DNA of 39,943 nt from a virus: IMG/VR virus record IMGVR_UViG_3300048778_000078, positions 1 through 39,943 of that record; one strand, 5' to 3'. Below the pieces are notes generated by a model, which had not been told where the DNA came from, made no database searches, and saw only the letters and a list, made by a program, of their open reading frames with translations. This document shows, piece by piece, positions 27,204 through 35,501 of this stretch. A program made the translations under genes and the position numbers. The stretch's first letter is position 1. Every line of letters begins with the position of its first letter.

Positions 27204-29328
27204 TGCTGTGTCCTACCTTGTAGATATCAACTTCACAATTACAATCTTTGTGATGAGGCGGTACTGAATCGAAAGTTAATTGATTCAGATTTAATATTCC
27301 CGCTTTAGATTTGCAAGCATCACATGCGCTTGCATTAGGTTGTATTGCGGCAATTGTTTCGCCATTATTACGAAAGGCAAGTGCCTTACCGTAGTTGTAA
27401 GCCCTCGTCATGATCGTCTCACTTGCATCTTTTATGTATTGATTATGCAAGTCAAAAATAGCTGAAGCACGAAGAGGCTTATCTGTCGCATCTATACTAG
27501 AATTGTCTAATATATTTATAACATTATTTTTAACATTTGTAATTGTTTTGTCAATAAAATGCTCGAATTCTGCGTTTGATTCTTTGACTGCCAATGAGTC
27601 TTGAATCTTCCCAGGATAAGCGGAAGAGTAACCTTTGTTAATACCATCATTAACAAAAGAATTTAAGGCAGATACCATAGCTGATTTAGTAATTCCTAAA
27701 GTGAAGTTAACCTTGTCCTTGGCATCTATTAATGAAGAGGCGGATTTGATTCCGCTAATTACATCTGAACGAGCCTGATCATATAATGATCGCACACGCA
27801 TAGACATTTCTTTGGTAGAATCTAATTCGTGAGCCTTGTGATCAGTGATCTTCATATCTCGGGCGCGTTTAGGAGAGAGATTTTGTCCATGTTGGTTGGA
27901 TGGTCTATCTTTGGATTTGATCTCTGCTTTGGCTCCAGCAGCAGCTGCATCAGCTTGAATTTCAAGATCAGTTGTTACTACTGGACCGAATAAGTTAAAC
28001 TGCAAACGTTGTTCTTGTTCGTCACCTTCAGGAATAGCATCTCTACCAAGAGCCATTCTATATTCTTCATAAGTAATACCTTGATTATCGAATACTAACC
28101 CATAATGGTTTTCTTTCTTGATCTGTGTATCAATGTCAATTTCGTTGAAGTTAAGGAATACATCAACTTCATTTTGAACATCATACTGTTCGTATCCGCC
28201 CTCTTTGAGTATCTCACTAATTATTTGCTCTTCTACGAAGGCTTTAATTACTGATTGGAAATATTTGGCTTTTTCAATCAATGAGCGACTAATAGTTTCT
28301 GCTGTTGATTTTGAAGCTCCTTCTCCACCAACTCCGAAGGAGACTGAGCCAATACCTAGACCCAGTAAGACACGACTTTGGAAGTAATTGAGATATTTTG
28401 AAGCATCTATAGCTTCTCCTTCGGCACCAACCACCTTGATTGTATGGCGTTCTGGAGTTACTAAGGAACCTTCTGTAGGAAGACGCTCCAAGTCATAGTG
28501 GACTTTTTCAATTTCTTCAGGTTCTGCTGGATAGTCTGTAGTACCAACTATATAATGATAGAGAGGGAATAAATGTTTATGGACAAGCATTTCCACGTTT
28601 TCTTCCATTTTACGAAGAACACGTATATCATCCATTACTGGCCAAAGGAAAGGTGTGCCTAAATTGTTTCTACTATTACGATAAGCATAGATATGGAACA
28701 TGTCCTCGGGAGGAACTTTCTTCTTTTTAGTTCCGCCCCCGCCCCCACCGTTTGTATCAGTGGGACCGATTTCATAACTCTTCACATTACCTTTGTCATC
28801 TGTAATTGGAGTAACAGAAGTAGCATCTAATTTCATTAGGCTAGCAATAGGATCTACGGGTTTACCATCTATATTGATAGGGGAACCATTAGAAGCTTCT
28901 GGATCACGATACTTGTAAATGAAACAATTTGAATATTTAATTAGATCGAATACTATTTGTTCGATCCAAATACGAGTTGGTAGACCACTAATTAGAGAGA
29001 AATCACGCAGACGCTGTTTTACATACAGTAAGGCATCTTGATCTTTTGAAGCATAGACATATCCGCCATTTAAGACTTTTTCTGCAATCTTTGCAAATGA
29101 TTGAAAAGCTAAAGGTTCAGAATCTGAGAACCTATCTATAACTTTAAGATCATAATCTTGGACTGCGGTACTTGCACTTTGTTGAGCGGTCCTTGTTGTT
29201 GGAGCATTAGATTGAAGGGCTTTTTTAACAATTTGAAAATTGTTTGGATCAAGGGTATCGTTAATGACTTGATTAACATATGTGCGAAGTTCTTGAGCCT
29301 TAAAAGGAGTTTCGTTAGGCAGTAACAT
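27196..29328 (-). CDS. Portal protein with MuF-type C-terminal domain (710 aa)
   Basis: Forms the dodecameric DNA entry ring. Residues 60-430 match phage portals: a YVYASKDQDALLYVKQRLRD wing, MFHIYAYRNSRNNLGTPFLW, IRVLRKMEENVEMLVHKHLF, then GEGASKSTAETISRSLIEKA and VFLNFNEIDID. A Gly6-Lys4 run interrupts the wing near residue 195. The C-terminal 200 residues are helical and end with Cys669, Cys672, PPHH 690-693, Cys696, Cys698, the signature of the SPP1 gp7/Mu gpF head-morphogenesis domain (C-x-x-C ... P-P-x-H-x-x-C-x-C), which probably binds metal. In most phages these are two genes. The start is a TAATG overlap with the upstream gene; the stop overlaps the protease start. Confident for portal, fairly confident for the MuF fusion. 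Confidence 0.87.
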   Translation of the reverse strand: MLLPNETPFKAQELRTYVNQVINDTLDPNNFQIVKKALQSNAPTTRTAQQSASTAVQDYDLKVIDRFSDSEPLAFQSFAKIAEKVLNGGYVYASKDQDALLYVKQRLRDFSLISGLPTRIWIEQIVFDLIKYSNCFIYKYRDPEASNGSPINIDGKPVDPIASLMKLDATSVTPITDDKGNVKSYEIGPTDTNGGGGGGTKKKKVPPEDMFHIYAYRNSRNNLGTPFLWPVMDDIRVLRKMEENVEMLVHKHLFPLYHYIVGTTDYPAEPEEIEKVHYDLERLPTEGSLVTPERHTIKVVGAEGEAIDASKYLNYFQSRVLLGLGIGSVSFGVGGEGASKSTAETISRSLIEKAKYFQSVIKAFVEEQIISEILKEGGYEQYDVQNEVDVFLNFNEIDIDTQIKKENHYGLVFDNQGITYEEYRMALGRDAIPEGDEQEQRLQFNLFGPVVTTDLEIQADAAAAGAKAEIKSKDRPSNQHGQNLSPKRARDMKITDHKAHELDSTKEMSMRVRSLYDQARSDVISGIKSASSLIDAKDKVNFTLGITKSAMVSALNSFVNDGINKGYSSAYPGKIQDSLAVKESNAEFEHFIDKTITNVKNNVINILDNSSIDATDKPLRASAIFDLHNQYIKDASETIMTRAYNYGKALAFRNNGETIAAIQPNASACDACKSKAGILNLNQLTFDSVPPHHKDCNCEVDIYKVGHSNG

Positions 29329-31193
29329 TAGGATTGACCTTTCAACGCAGCAATCCAGGCTTGGACTTTAGCCACATCATTGGCTGGAATATTCTTAAGA
29401 CAGGTTTCAAAGTTTACTGTATTGATTGCGCTATTTGCAACTGCAGTAGCAGTGGTCGTAGTAGAAGTATTAGTTCCATTAACAGTAGTGGTAGTAGGAG
29501 CACCTACAGTACTTTTGATCTGATCATAAAGGGCAGTAAGTTCAGCATCGGTAGGAATTGTTGTACCATTACACAATTCACCACTAGCCTTGGCCGCTAA
29601 TATTAGATCAATAATCTGTAAAAATTTCCTTGCCTTTTGACTATTTTGTAAACCATCAATATAAAGACTTTGAAATTTATCCTGGGAACGCATTTGCCCG
29701 TTAAACTCTACCATAAGTTCCAATAAGGATTTTTCTAAATTCTGTATGTATTCTAACATGGTTTGAACAAATAAATTCCAAGAGACGCATTGGTTAGCTA
29801 TAGAAGTATTAGGAATAACCAAACTGCTTTTAAGGTTATTATTAACACTTTGCATTAAATTTGAAAGTATAGACATCATAGTGCCCAGAATGGCATTTTT
29901 AATAACTTGCCATAGATTAGATAATGCAGAATCTAGTTTTTCGAATCGTAAAGCTTGTTTATTAATAGAAAATAACAATATGGCCTTGGCTGTTTTTAAA
30001 AACTTATCATCAAAAGATCCAAGATATCTGAATAAACAACACATTATATCTGTGCCAAATGGAGATTGCATTGCTCCGTTAATTCTACCTAGAGAGTTGC
30101 TCATCTGGTCAGTTTGTTGACTTAATACCGTATACATATCTTGAGGTATTTGAGCTTCATTTTGACCCGTCGATGATGTATTATTCTGTAAAGAACTACT
30201 ATTGTAATAGTTTGCTACGGATTGCGTAGCAGTTGATTGTTGTTGCATAGCAACGACTTGATTTGTTAATAAAACGGCATCTGGCCAGCCTGATTCAGTA
30301 GAATAACGTGCTTGATTTTGGATATGTCCAGTTACTATAACTGCATCGAATCTTTCTACATCTCTATTAAGTTTTGGTCCGGCACTTATTTTCTTTTCTA
30401 CCCAACTGATAGCTAGGTTAATGCCGACCTGAAAAGCAAAAGCTTGAATAAATTTTTTAGTAATATTCCATAAAAAGTTCGCTGTCACTGCTGCCGGACC
30501 TGAAGGTGGAAGAGCGTCACTACCAGCAGTATTTGCTGCTGCGACTCCATCTGCGGTGTAACCTGTATTTCGATTTAACATTTTTAGTGGATACTTCAAT
30601 ACTCCGAAAACAGCACTTACAATAAGTTTAAGAACAGCCAGAAATAGCATCATTAACAAAGTGGATTTGCCTGGATTCTCATCATAACCACTCGTACTTG
30701 TAGTGGAGGTAGGATTTTGATCAACCAGGTCGTAATTATTATCGTAATTATTTAAGACACCAAACTCGTCATTAGTAAATGGGTCAGATACAATATCATT
30801 ACCGGCATCTGCCAAAGAATTAGAGAATCCATCTCCATCTAAAGTAATAGTTGGATACTCGTAAGTAATAGCTAACATTCTTTTATAAAAATCCCAGCAT
30901 GTCTCATTGGGGTCTTTTTGACGTGCAACTCTTTCTCTAACTGCAGCAGGTACATCCAAACATAATGAAAGATTTTGCCCCGCGTTATCTAATAATGCTT
31001 GTGTGGTAGCAAACTCTGTTTTTAAATTATCAAGGTCACTTTGGAGTTGACTAACTGGAACATAATCCGTAGAAACAGGAGTCGTACTAGTAAAGTCTTT
31101 GGTATCCGCAGTTAATGCTTGAGATATCGTACTGGAGATCTTACGAGGTTTAAACCGAGGAGTACCATTATAAAATTCTTGGGGGGTGGTCAA
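29328..31193 (-). CDS. Unknown protein with membrane segments between terminase and portal (621 aa)
   Basis: Start codon is TTG at 31193, overlapping the terminase stop as TTGA, with GGAAGG seven bases upstream; the next in-frame ATG lies about 105 residues in, so TTG is favoured. After a polar N-terminus (Thr/Ser/Asn/Asp-rich) there is a strong hydrophobic helix at residues 177-199 (STLLMMLFLAVLKLIVSAVF) and a second, weaker one near 248-266. The rest is helical, Gln/Asn/Ser-rich, ending with a Thr-rich linker and a short helical C-terminal domain. Placement between the terminase and portal genes suggests a portal-associated or head-interior protein, perhaps ejected with DNA and able to enter the host membrane. 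No family recognised. Confidence 0.6.
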   Translation of the reverse strand: MTTPQEFYNGTPRFKPRKISSTISQALTADTKDFTSTTPVSTDYVPVSQLQSDLDNLKTEFATTQALLDNAGQNLSLCLDVPAAVRERVARQKDPNETCWDFYKRMLAITYEYPTITLDGDGFSNSLADAGNDIVSDPFTNDEFGVLNNYDNNYDLVDQNPTSTTSTSGYDENPGKSTLLMMLFLAVLKLIVSAVFGVLKYPLKMLNRNTGYTADGVAAANTAGSDALPPSGPAAVTANFLWNITKKFIQAFAFQVGINLAISWVEKKISAGPKLNRDVERFDAVIVTGHIQNQARYSTESGWPDAVLLTNQVVAMQQQSTATQSVANYYNSSSLQNNTSSTGQNEAQIPQDMYTVLSQQTDQMSNSLGRINGAMQSPFGTDIMCCLFRYLGSFDDKFLKTAKAILLFSINKQALRFEKLDSALSNLWQVIKNAILGTMMSILSNLMQSVNNNLKSSLVIPNTSIANQCVSWNLFVQTMLEYIQNLEKSLLELMVEFNGQMRSQDKFQSLYIDGLQNSQKARKFLQIIDLILAAKASGELCNGTTIPTDAELTALYDQIKSTVGAPTTTTVNGTNTSTTTTATAVANSAINTVNFETCLKNIPANDVAKVQAWIAALKGQS

Positions 31194-32998
31194 AGTTGTA
31201 CCTTCCGTGTAGGACCAAACATCCCAGTTTTATATGTGTTATTCCCAATATATCGATGCATTTTTGCTTGCATTCTATTATTGGTATGAATTTCTCTAGG
31301 AACAATAGCCTTTTTTTTAGGAGCCAAAGGATCAATGACCTTTATTCCTTGAGGATCTTGTAGGAATGGATTATTAGTATCGATGCTGCCAATTGCAGGA
31401 CCTGTTCTTATGGTATTAGAAAAGGTAATTTTATTAAGATCTGTAAATTTTACAGTATAACCCAATAACGCTAGATTAAAAGCATCAAGGACATGATCTC
31501 GTCCTTTTTCATAAACAGGTATGCCATTCTGTGTTTCATGATCAATCGAATAGTTACGAAGTTCTCTTATTAGTTCTTTATCATTATTATTTAGAACGAT
31601 TAGATTACGCTCGAAATAATTAACAGCATTGTTAACCATAAAAGGCTTCATGGGTTTTTTGATTAATGCTTTAGTTCTAGGATCTCTGACTTCCTGTATA
31701 GAACTGAAGTTAATTGCTTCTACTTTATCTTGTAATCCAGAGGCAGTGTGTAGTAGACCATATTTTTTAAGTTCTTCAATGTTTGTGTGACCATACCCCG
31801 CATCTACATAAATCCATTTGGGGTGCCATACCTCATTGAGTCGAATTATTTCTAAAACAGCTTTGGATTGGGTAAATTCTTTTGCATCTACATTGACTCG
31901 CGTGGCAAGTCTAAATCTACCTTTGATACCCTTTTCTTGATCACCGGGTTTGATAAGATTAGTATTGTATTCTAGAACGATTATCTGCGTTCCATTACTA
32001 GAAGAATTCCAATCTACGCCAAAAACATATTGGCAACCCCCCATTGGCTGGGCACTTCCATAAGACCAAGAACCAAGAGAACCAAAATAGTCATAAGCAT
32101 TCTTCATAGCTCGTTCTATAAAGATGTTTTGGTAAACACCTTGATTGGAGTCTCCCCAATCAGCTAAAATTTCATGTGAATATGCGGTAGAGACAGCACC
32201 ACCATACTCTGTCTGCATTTCTTCTTCAACTTTATCATTCCAAAGAGGACTGACTTGTGAGGGATAATGGAATTCTTTAAAAGCGGGAGAATTAGCCCAT
32301 TCATAGAACTTTTCACGTTTACCTGTTGGCGTAGAACAAGCCCATAAAAGCTTTTCATCAGTACTGTTAGGGTCTGTTTGACGAAGCATAATATATACAG
32401 TAGCAATATCTTCAGGACTAAGATAGTCGGCTTCATCTAAATAGATGATATCTGCTTCTTGTCCACGAGCACCTGCAGCACCATGCCCAGATTTAGTTCC
32501 TGCGGTTACACCCAGAATATAAGATCCATCTTTAAAAATTAATCTATCCGGGTTATGACCACGTTTGGCTATAAATTCTGATAGATGAGGAAACTTATCT
32601 ATCCAGTCATCATAGTTTTGGAAAATCAGTTTTACCTGAGCTTCCAAAGGAGCCATGATAATTATTTTTTTATGCTCATGTGTTAATGCATAATGGAATG
32701 AGTGAATGGATAAACTGACTGATTTACCCATTCTTCTACCACAACGTAGTAGTTTACGTGTAGCAGAACACCGGATAATTAAGCTCTGATAGTCGAATAA
32801 AGTTATTCCTAGTTCTTCTTTAGCCCAAACTACGGGATCAAGAATACTAGCAAGCGCTTTCTTATCTTCTTCCGTATAGCCAGTAAGATCTAGACCTTCT
32901 AGTGGATCCTGTCTAATTAAAGAGCAAGTTAGGTCACCAGCTTTTGGTCCATAACGTTCTTTACGGGCATGTATGCATTTTTCACATTCCGAATACAT
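31190..32998 (-). CDS. terL: Terminase large subunit (602 aa)
   Basis: ATP-driven DNA packaging motor and headful or site nuclease. Walker A is CGRRMGKS at residues 86-93, Walker B DIIYLDEAD at 183-191, and the coupling motif CSTPTGKR at 221-228. The C-terminal RNase H-like nuclease shows its acidic triad in FGVDWN (Asp329), WIYVDAGYG (Asp399) and HVLDAFNLALLGY (Asp505). The N-terminus has an unusual Cys cluster (Cys5, Cys8, Cys25) that may bind zinc. Motifs are complete, so the enzyme is likely active. ATG lies 3 bases after the preceding stop with only a weak ribosome site. It is followed at once by the 621-residue gene and then the portal. Confidence 0.95.
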   Translation of the reverse strand: MYSECEKCIHARKERYGPKAGDLTCSLIRQDPLEGLDLTGYTEEDKKALASILDPVVWAKEELGITLFDYQSLIIRCSATRKLLRCGRRMGKSVSLSIHSFHYALTHEHKKIIIMAPLEAQVKLIFQNYDDWIDKFPHLSEFIAKRGHNPDRLIFKDGSYILGVTAGTKSGHGAAGARGQEADIIYLDEADYLSPEDIATVYIMLRQTDPNSTDEKLLWACSTPTGKREKFYEWANSPAFKEFHYPSQVSPLWNDKVEEEMQTEYGGAVSTAYSHEILADWGDSNQGVYQNIFIERAMKNAYDYFGSLGSWSYGSAQPMGGCQYVFGVDWNSSSNGTQIIVLEYNTNLIKPGDQEKGIKGRFRLATRVNVDAKEFTQSKAVLEIIRLNEVWHPKWIYVDAGYGHTNIEELKKYGLLHTASGLQDKVEAINFSSIQEVRDPRTKALIKKPMKPFMVNNAVNYFERNLIVLNNNDKELIRELRNYSIDHETQNGIPVYEKGRDHVLDAFNLALLGYTVKFTDLNKITFSNTIRTGPAIGSIDTNNPFLQDPQGIKVIDPLAPKKKAIVPREIHTNNRMQAKMHRYIGNNTYKTGMFGPTRKVQL

Positions 32999-33001
32999 TG
33001 T

Positions 33002-33337
33002 TTAGTACTTTCTTGAACCCATCTGACCCATAAGGGCATTTACTGCATCTTGCACTGAAAGTTTTCCACCATCTGTCTTGGCGTCTTTCACTACAGTATC
33101 TCCGTGTTTTTCGAACTCATAGTTGATTTCGCGCTCAACACCTTCTTCATCTGTTTCTTGAGTACGGATATGGCAGCAGATTACTGAGTAAGGTTCACCA
33201 AAAGCTTGAGTCAAGGAATCGTAATCACTGGTTTCATATAATTGAAAACTTACACCTTCGATTTTTTTAATAGCTTTGCCATCTGCGGTAACCTTAGTGC
33301 CTTCAGCAGTCATGTCGGTCTGTATCGTGATTTCCAT
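33002..33337 (-). CDS. Small acidic unknown protein (111 aa)
   Basis: ATG at 33337 with AAGGAGAT upstream. A beta-rich protein (MEITIQTDMTAEGTKVTADG, IEGVSFQLYETSDY, YSVICCHIRTQ) with an acidic middle (TDEEGVEREINYEFEKHGD) and a short helix near the end (SVQDAVNALMGQMG). It sits directly before the large terminase gene, 3 bases apart. This is a possible place for a terminase partner or packaging factor, but there is no DNA-binding motif visible. Function unknown. Confidence 0.6.
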   Translation of the reverse strand: MEITIQTDMTAEGTKVTADGKAIKKIEGVSFQLYETSDYDSLTQAFGEPYSVICCHIRTQETDEEGVEREINYEFEKHGDTVVKDAKTDGGKLSVQDAVNALMGQMGSRKY

Positions 33338-33357
33338 TAAAGCATCTCCTTGTTATT

Positions 33358-34041
33358 TTATGAGTACATAGCAGCTTCATTGCCCAGTGAACGTCTCGCA
33401 GAGAATTCGCTGTTAGCAAGAGCTTGCATGGATCTCATTCTATCTGTTGCTGCCAAAGCTGTGAATGTAAGATGCCCACCTAATTCAGGTCGTCCTAGAT
33501 TCATTCCTAACTTTTGCATTCCCTTAAACCCATGATAGGTTGCACCAAAGAGCATCGGAGCTAGCCACATGGTTTGACTAAATTGAGCTAACTTATAAAA
33601 CTTCTTCATGACCTGTGTTTTAGTATAAGCACTACGAGCCGCACCCATAAACTCAGAACGAGTTAAGGTCTTGGCTACTTCTTCGCCTTCTTTGAGTTTA
33701 AAACTGTCATTAAATACTTCATGTTCAACTTTGCTATCATAGTAGTTGTTTAAAAACTTATCGGTACGTCCTTTTGTGTTAATGGGAGCTTGGCCCCTCA
33801 TTTTACGATAATCATTTTTCCAATTAAGCCATCCTGCTTGTTTGGATTTTTCCATTCCTTTAACGAGGCCCTTATTCATCCCAGCAAAACCTGTAGGATT
33901 TTGGAGATTCTTTCTTATTTTCGAATAAGCATAATCGAGAGCAAAGTCAGCACCAGCCCAAAGAAGTATGCCCATGCCTCCAGAGGCTTGTTTCATACCA
34001 CTTGAACCCTGATCGTCATATTGATTATATGATGAAGCCAT
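33358..34041 (-). CDS. Unknown Met/Gly-rich protein, likely virion or membrane-active (227 aa)
   Basis: ATG at 34041 with AAGAGAG upstream. Polar N-terminus (SSYNQYDDQGSSG), then a hydrophobic GGMGILLWAGADFALDYAY segment, a Lys/Arg-rich central region (KSKQAGWLNWKNDYRKMRGQ), and a second hydrophobic stretch SQTMWLAPMLFGATYHGF. The C-terminal tail RMRSMQALANSEFSARRSLG resembles in pattern the tails of the next two proteins discussed in the findings. It belongs to a set of three genes (this one, the 177-residue gene and the exonuclease) with one or two hydrophobic segments and basic flanks, as seen in internal or ejected virion proteins. No family recognised. Confidence 0.55.
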   Translation of the reverse strand: MASSYNQYDDQGSSGMKQASGGMGILLWAGADFALDYAYSKIRKNLQNPTGFAGMNKGLVKGMEKSKQAGWLNWKNDYRKMRGQAPINTKGRTDKFLNNYYDSKVEHEVFNDSFKLKEGEEVAKTLTRSEFMGAARSAYTKTQVMKKFYKLAQFSQTMWLAPMLFGATYHGFKGMQKLGMNLGRPELGGHLTFTALAATDRMRSMQALANSEFSARRSLGNEAAMYS

Positions 34042-34052
34042 AACTCTCTTTT

Positions 34053-34586
34053 CTAACGACGATTATTCAAACCAAAGACGATATTTCCGGTTGCATTCAT
34101 CTCACTCATTAATTGAGAAGTATTAGAAGTTCCACCCATAACATCTGTAGCGTTATAAGCATTCATACTTACACCTGCGGGACGGTTTTCAAAAGAAGCT
34201 AGACCTGCTCCAGCTGCTCCTGCAAGAAGTGGTGCATACATAGGGTGATTGTAGACCCAGGATATACCACTTAGTCCTGCTTTGACTGTACCGCCAATTG
34301 CTTCCCTACCTCTTCGAAAAACTTGCTGACCAACTGTTTTCCCAACCGGGACTACACCTCGATCAACAGTTCTTAAGAGTCCTCGTGCTAGTGGAGGAGT
34401 TACTGTCTTGGCAACTTTGCCTGCAGTTTTAACCCCCCACCATGCACTCTTTGCTCCATATGACAAAGCACTTAAGCCTAACTCTGTTCCCCATGGCGTA
34501 GCCATAAATGCGCCAAAGGCTGAAAATCCTGCAGCCATTAATTCTTTAGAGGCTGAATCAGTATTATCAGAATCAAAGTAAGGCAT
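34053..34586 (-). CDS. Unknown Ala/Gly-rich protein, likely virion or membrane-active (177 aa)
   Basis: ATG in a TAATG overlap with the upstream small gene. An N-terminal FSAFGAFMATPWGTELGLSA segment and a later MYAPLLAGAAGAGLASF segment are hydrophobic; between them is a basic region (VGQQVFRRGREAIGGTVKAG). The C-terminus SQLMSEMNATGNIVFGLNNR closely echoes the end region of the exonuclease gene (RLLNELNATSNTEHG). This points to a shared tail peptide in proteins packed or processed together. Possibly an internal head or ejection protein. Function unknown. Confidence 0.55.
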   Translation of the reverse strand: MPYFDSDNTDSASKELMAAGFSAFGAFMATPWGTELGLSALSYGAKSAWWGVKTAGKVAKTVTPPLARGLLRTVDRGVVPVGKTVGQQVFRRGREAIGGTVKAGLSGISWVYNHPMYAPLLAGAAGAGLASFENRPAGVSMNAYNATDVMGGTSNTSQLMSEMNATGNIVFGLNNRR

Positions 34587-34783
34587 TATTTACCTTTCAT
34601 TGCATTAGTTACTACTTGGTTAAAAGCAGTGTTATTAGGTCTATTTCCGTGCTGCTTGTTAGGAGGAAGATCCACAAGTCCTTCTCTACCAAAACCCGGA
34701 AATCCTTTATTAGAATTCTGAGAACTTTGTTTTGCCAAAGAACTCAGATCAACGGTAGGAACCTTGATAGGAATACTCTTCAT
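34586..34783 (-). CDS. Small polar unknown protein (65 aa)
   Basis: ATG at 34783, sharing ATGA with the stop of the 40-residue gene upstream; the stop shares TAATG with the next gene. It is Asn/Gln/Lys/Pro-rich (SSQNSNKGFPGFGREGLVDL, PPNKQHGNRPNNTAFNQV) and probably unfolded alone. The tight overlaps on both sides support translation. Function unknown. Confidence 0.55.
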   Translation of the reverse strand: MKSIPIKVPTVDLSSLAKQSSQNSNKGFPGFGREGLVDLPPNKQHGNRPNNTAFNQVVTNAMKGK

Positions 34784-34902
34784 TTCTTTTTTCCTTTAGG
34801 TTTAGACTTGGGTTTAGACTTAGATTTAAAAGAAGGTTTCTTGGCAGTTTCAGTAGTAGCTGCCAACCTTAATAAAGCATTACTAGGTTGTAATGTAAGC
34901 AT
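34780..34902 (-). CDS. Very small Lys-rich protein (40 aa)
   Basis: The frame opens with ATG at 34902 in a TAATG overlap with the 61-residue gene and closes with a TGA that shares ATGA with the next start, so it fills an otherwise empty 116-base gap exactly. The N-terminal half is mixed (MLTLQPSNALLRLAATTETA) and the C-terminal half is a Lys/Ser/Pro repeat (KSKSKPKSKPKGKKK), like a histone-tail or nucleic-acid-binding peptide. Perfect overlaps at both ends are the main evidence. It could bind packaged DNA; this is a guess. Confidence 0.6.
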   Translation of the reverse strand: MLTLQPSNALLRLAATTETAKKPSFKSKSKPKSKPKGKKK

Positions 34903-35087
34903 TAGTGACGAGCCTTTGCAAATGTTTTAGCAAGAGTAGCTTGCTTCTTAGTCTTAGAAGAAGCATGACTACCACTCTTAGTTTCTTTGGCAGCATAAGC
35001 GGCAGTTGACATACCTGCTTTCTTTGCCTTAGCAGAAAAGGCACCCTTCTTCATGTGCATCTTTTCCATCCAATGTTTCTCGGCCAT
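34902..35087 (-). CDS. Small basic KGAFSAKAKKAGMS-type protein (61 aa)
   Basis: ATG at 35087 with GGGAG upstream. The sequence begins MAEKHWMEKMHMKKGAFSAK and continues AKKAGMSTAAYA, then a Lys/Ser/Ala-rich tail. I recall short proteins with a similar KGAFxxKAKxAGMS motif from other viral genomes, where their function is unknown. With 14 Lys it is strongly basic. It is followed by two further tiny genes with overlapping stops and starts. It may bind DNA or another virion component. Confidence 0.65.
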   Translation of the reverse strand: MAEKHWMEKMHMKKGAFSAKAKKAGMSTAAYAAKETKSGSHASSKTKKQATLAKTFAKARH

Positions 35088-35102
35088 TTCTATTTCTCCC
35101 TT

Positions 35103-35501
35103 TTATTTTTTCCCTCTGGCTTTTCTAATTCTACATTCCCAGTGAGGAATTTTATCTTTGTATTGTTTCTCTAAAACTAAGTATTCATCTTTTAAGAGAA
35201 CATGAAAAGTCTCTTTGGGTTCAAAGTGAGCAAATAAACGCAGACGCGTTTTATCACCCTTGTTCCATTTTCCCTTAACTTCTAACCATTTGACATTCCA
35301 AGGATTAGCAGAGTCTAATCTAAAGTCTGGCAAATAGGAATGCGTACCATCAAACCAGAATCTATGCACTTCATATCTATAAGAAATATTAAGAAAGTAT
35401 AATAGTCTTGCAATATTTCTTTCCCATGAACTCCTAAAGAAATCTTTATTTAAAGGTTCTGGGAGCTCTAATGCAGGCCCTTGTTTAAAGTTTGTTTTCA
35501 T
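35103..35501 (-). CDS. PD-(D/E)XK nuclease family protein (132 aa)
   Basis: Start taken as ATG at 35501 (MKTNFKQGPALEL), which overlaps the preceding gene by 17 bases; a TTG seven codons earlier is possible. The fold core is visible: SSWERNIARLLYFLN with Glu27, a strand YRYEVHRFWF, SYLPDFRL with Asp59, then KWLEVKGKW with Glu74 and Lys76 (E-x-K). The rest alternates strands and helices (FHVLLKDEYLVLEKQYKD). All catalytic residues are present, so activity is likely. Similar small enzymes act in phages as Holliday-junction or host-DNA nucleases or with the packaging machine. The adjacent gene is another nuclease. Basic C-terminus (RKARGKK) would aid DNA binding. Confidence 0.75.
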   Translation of the reverse strand: MKTNFKQGPALELPEPLNKDFFRSSWERNIARLLYFLNISYRYEVHRFWFDGTHSYLPDFRLDSANPWNVKWLEVKGKWNKGDKTRLRLFAHFEPKETFHVLLKDEYLVLEKQYKDKIPHWECRIRKARGKK

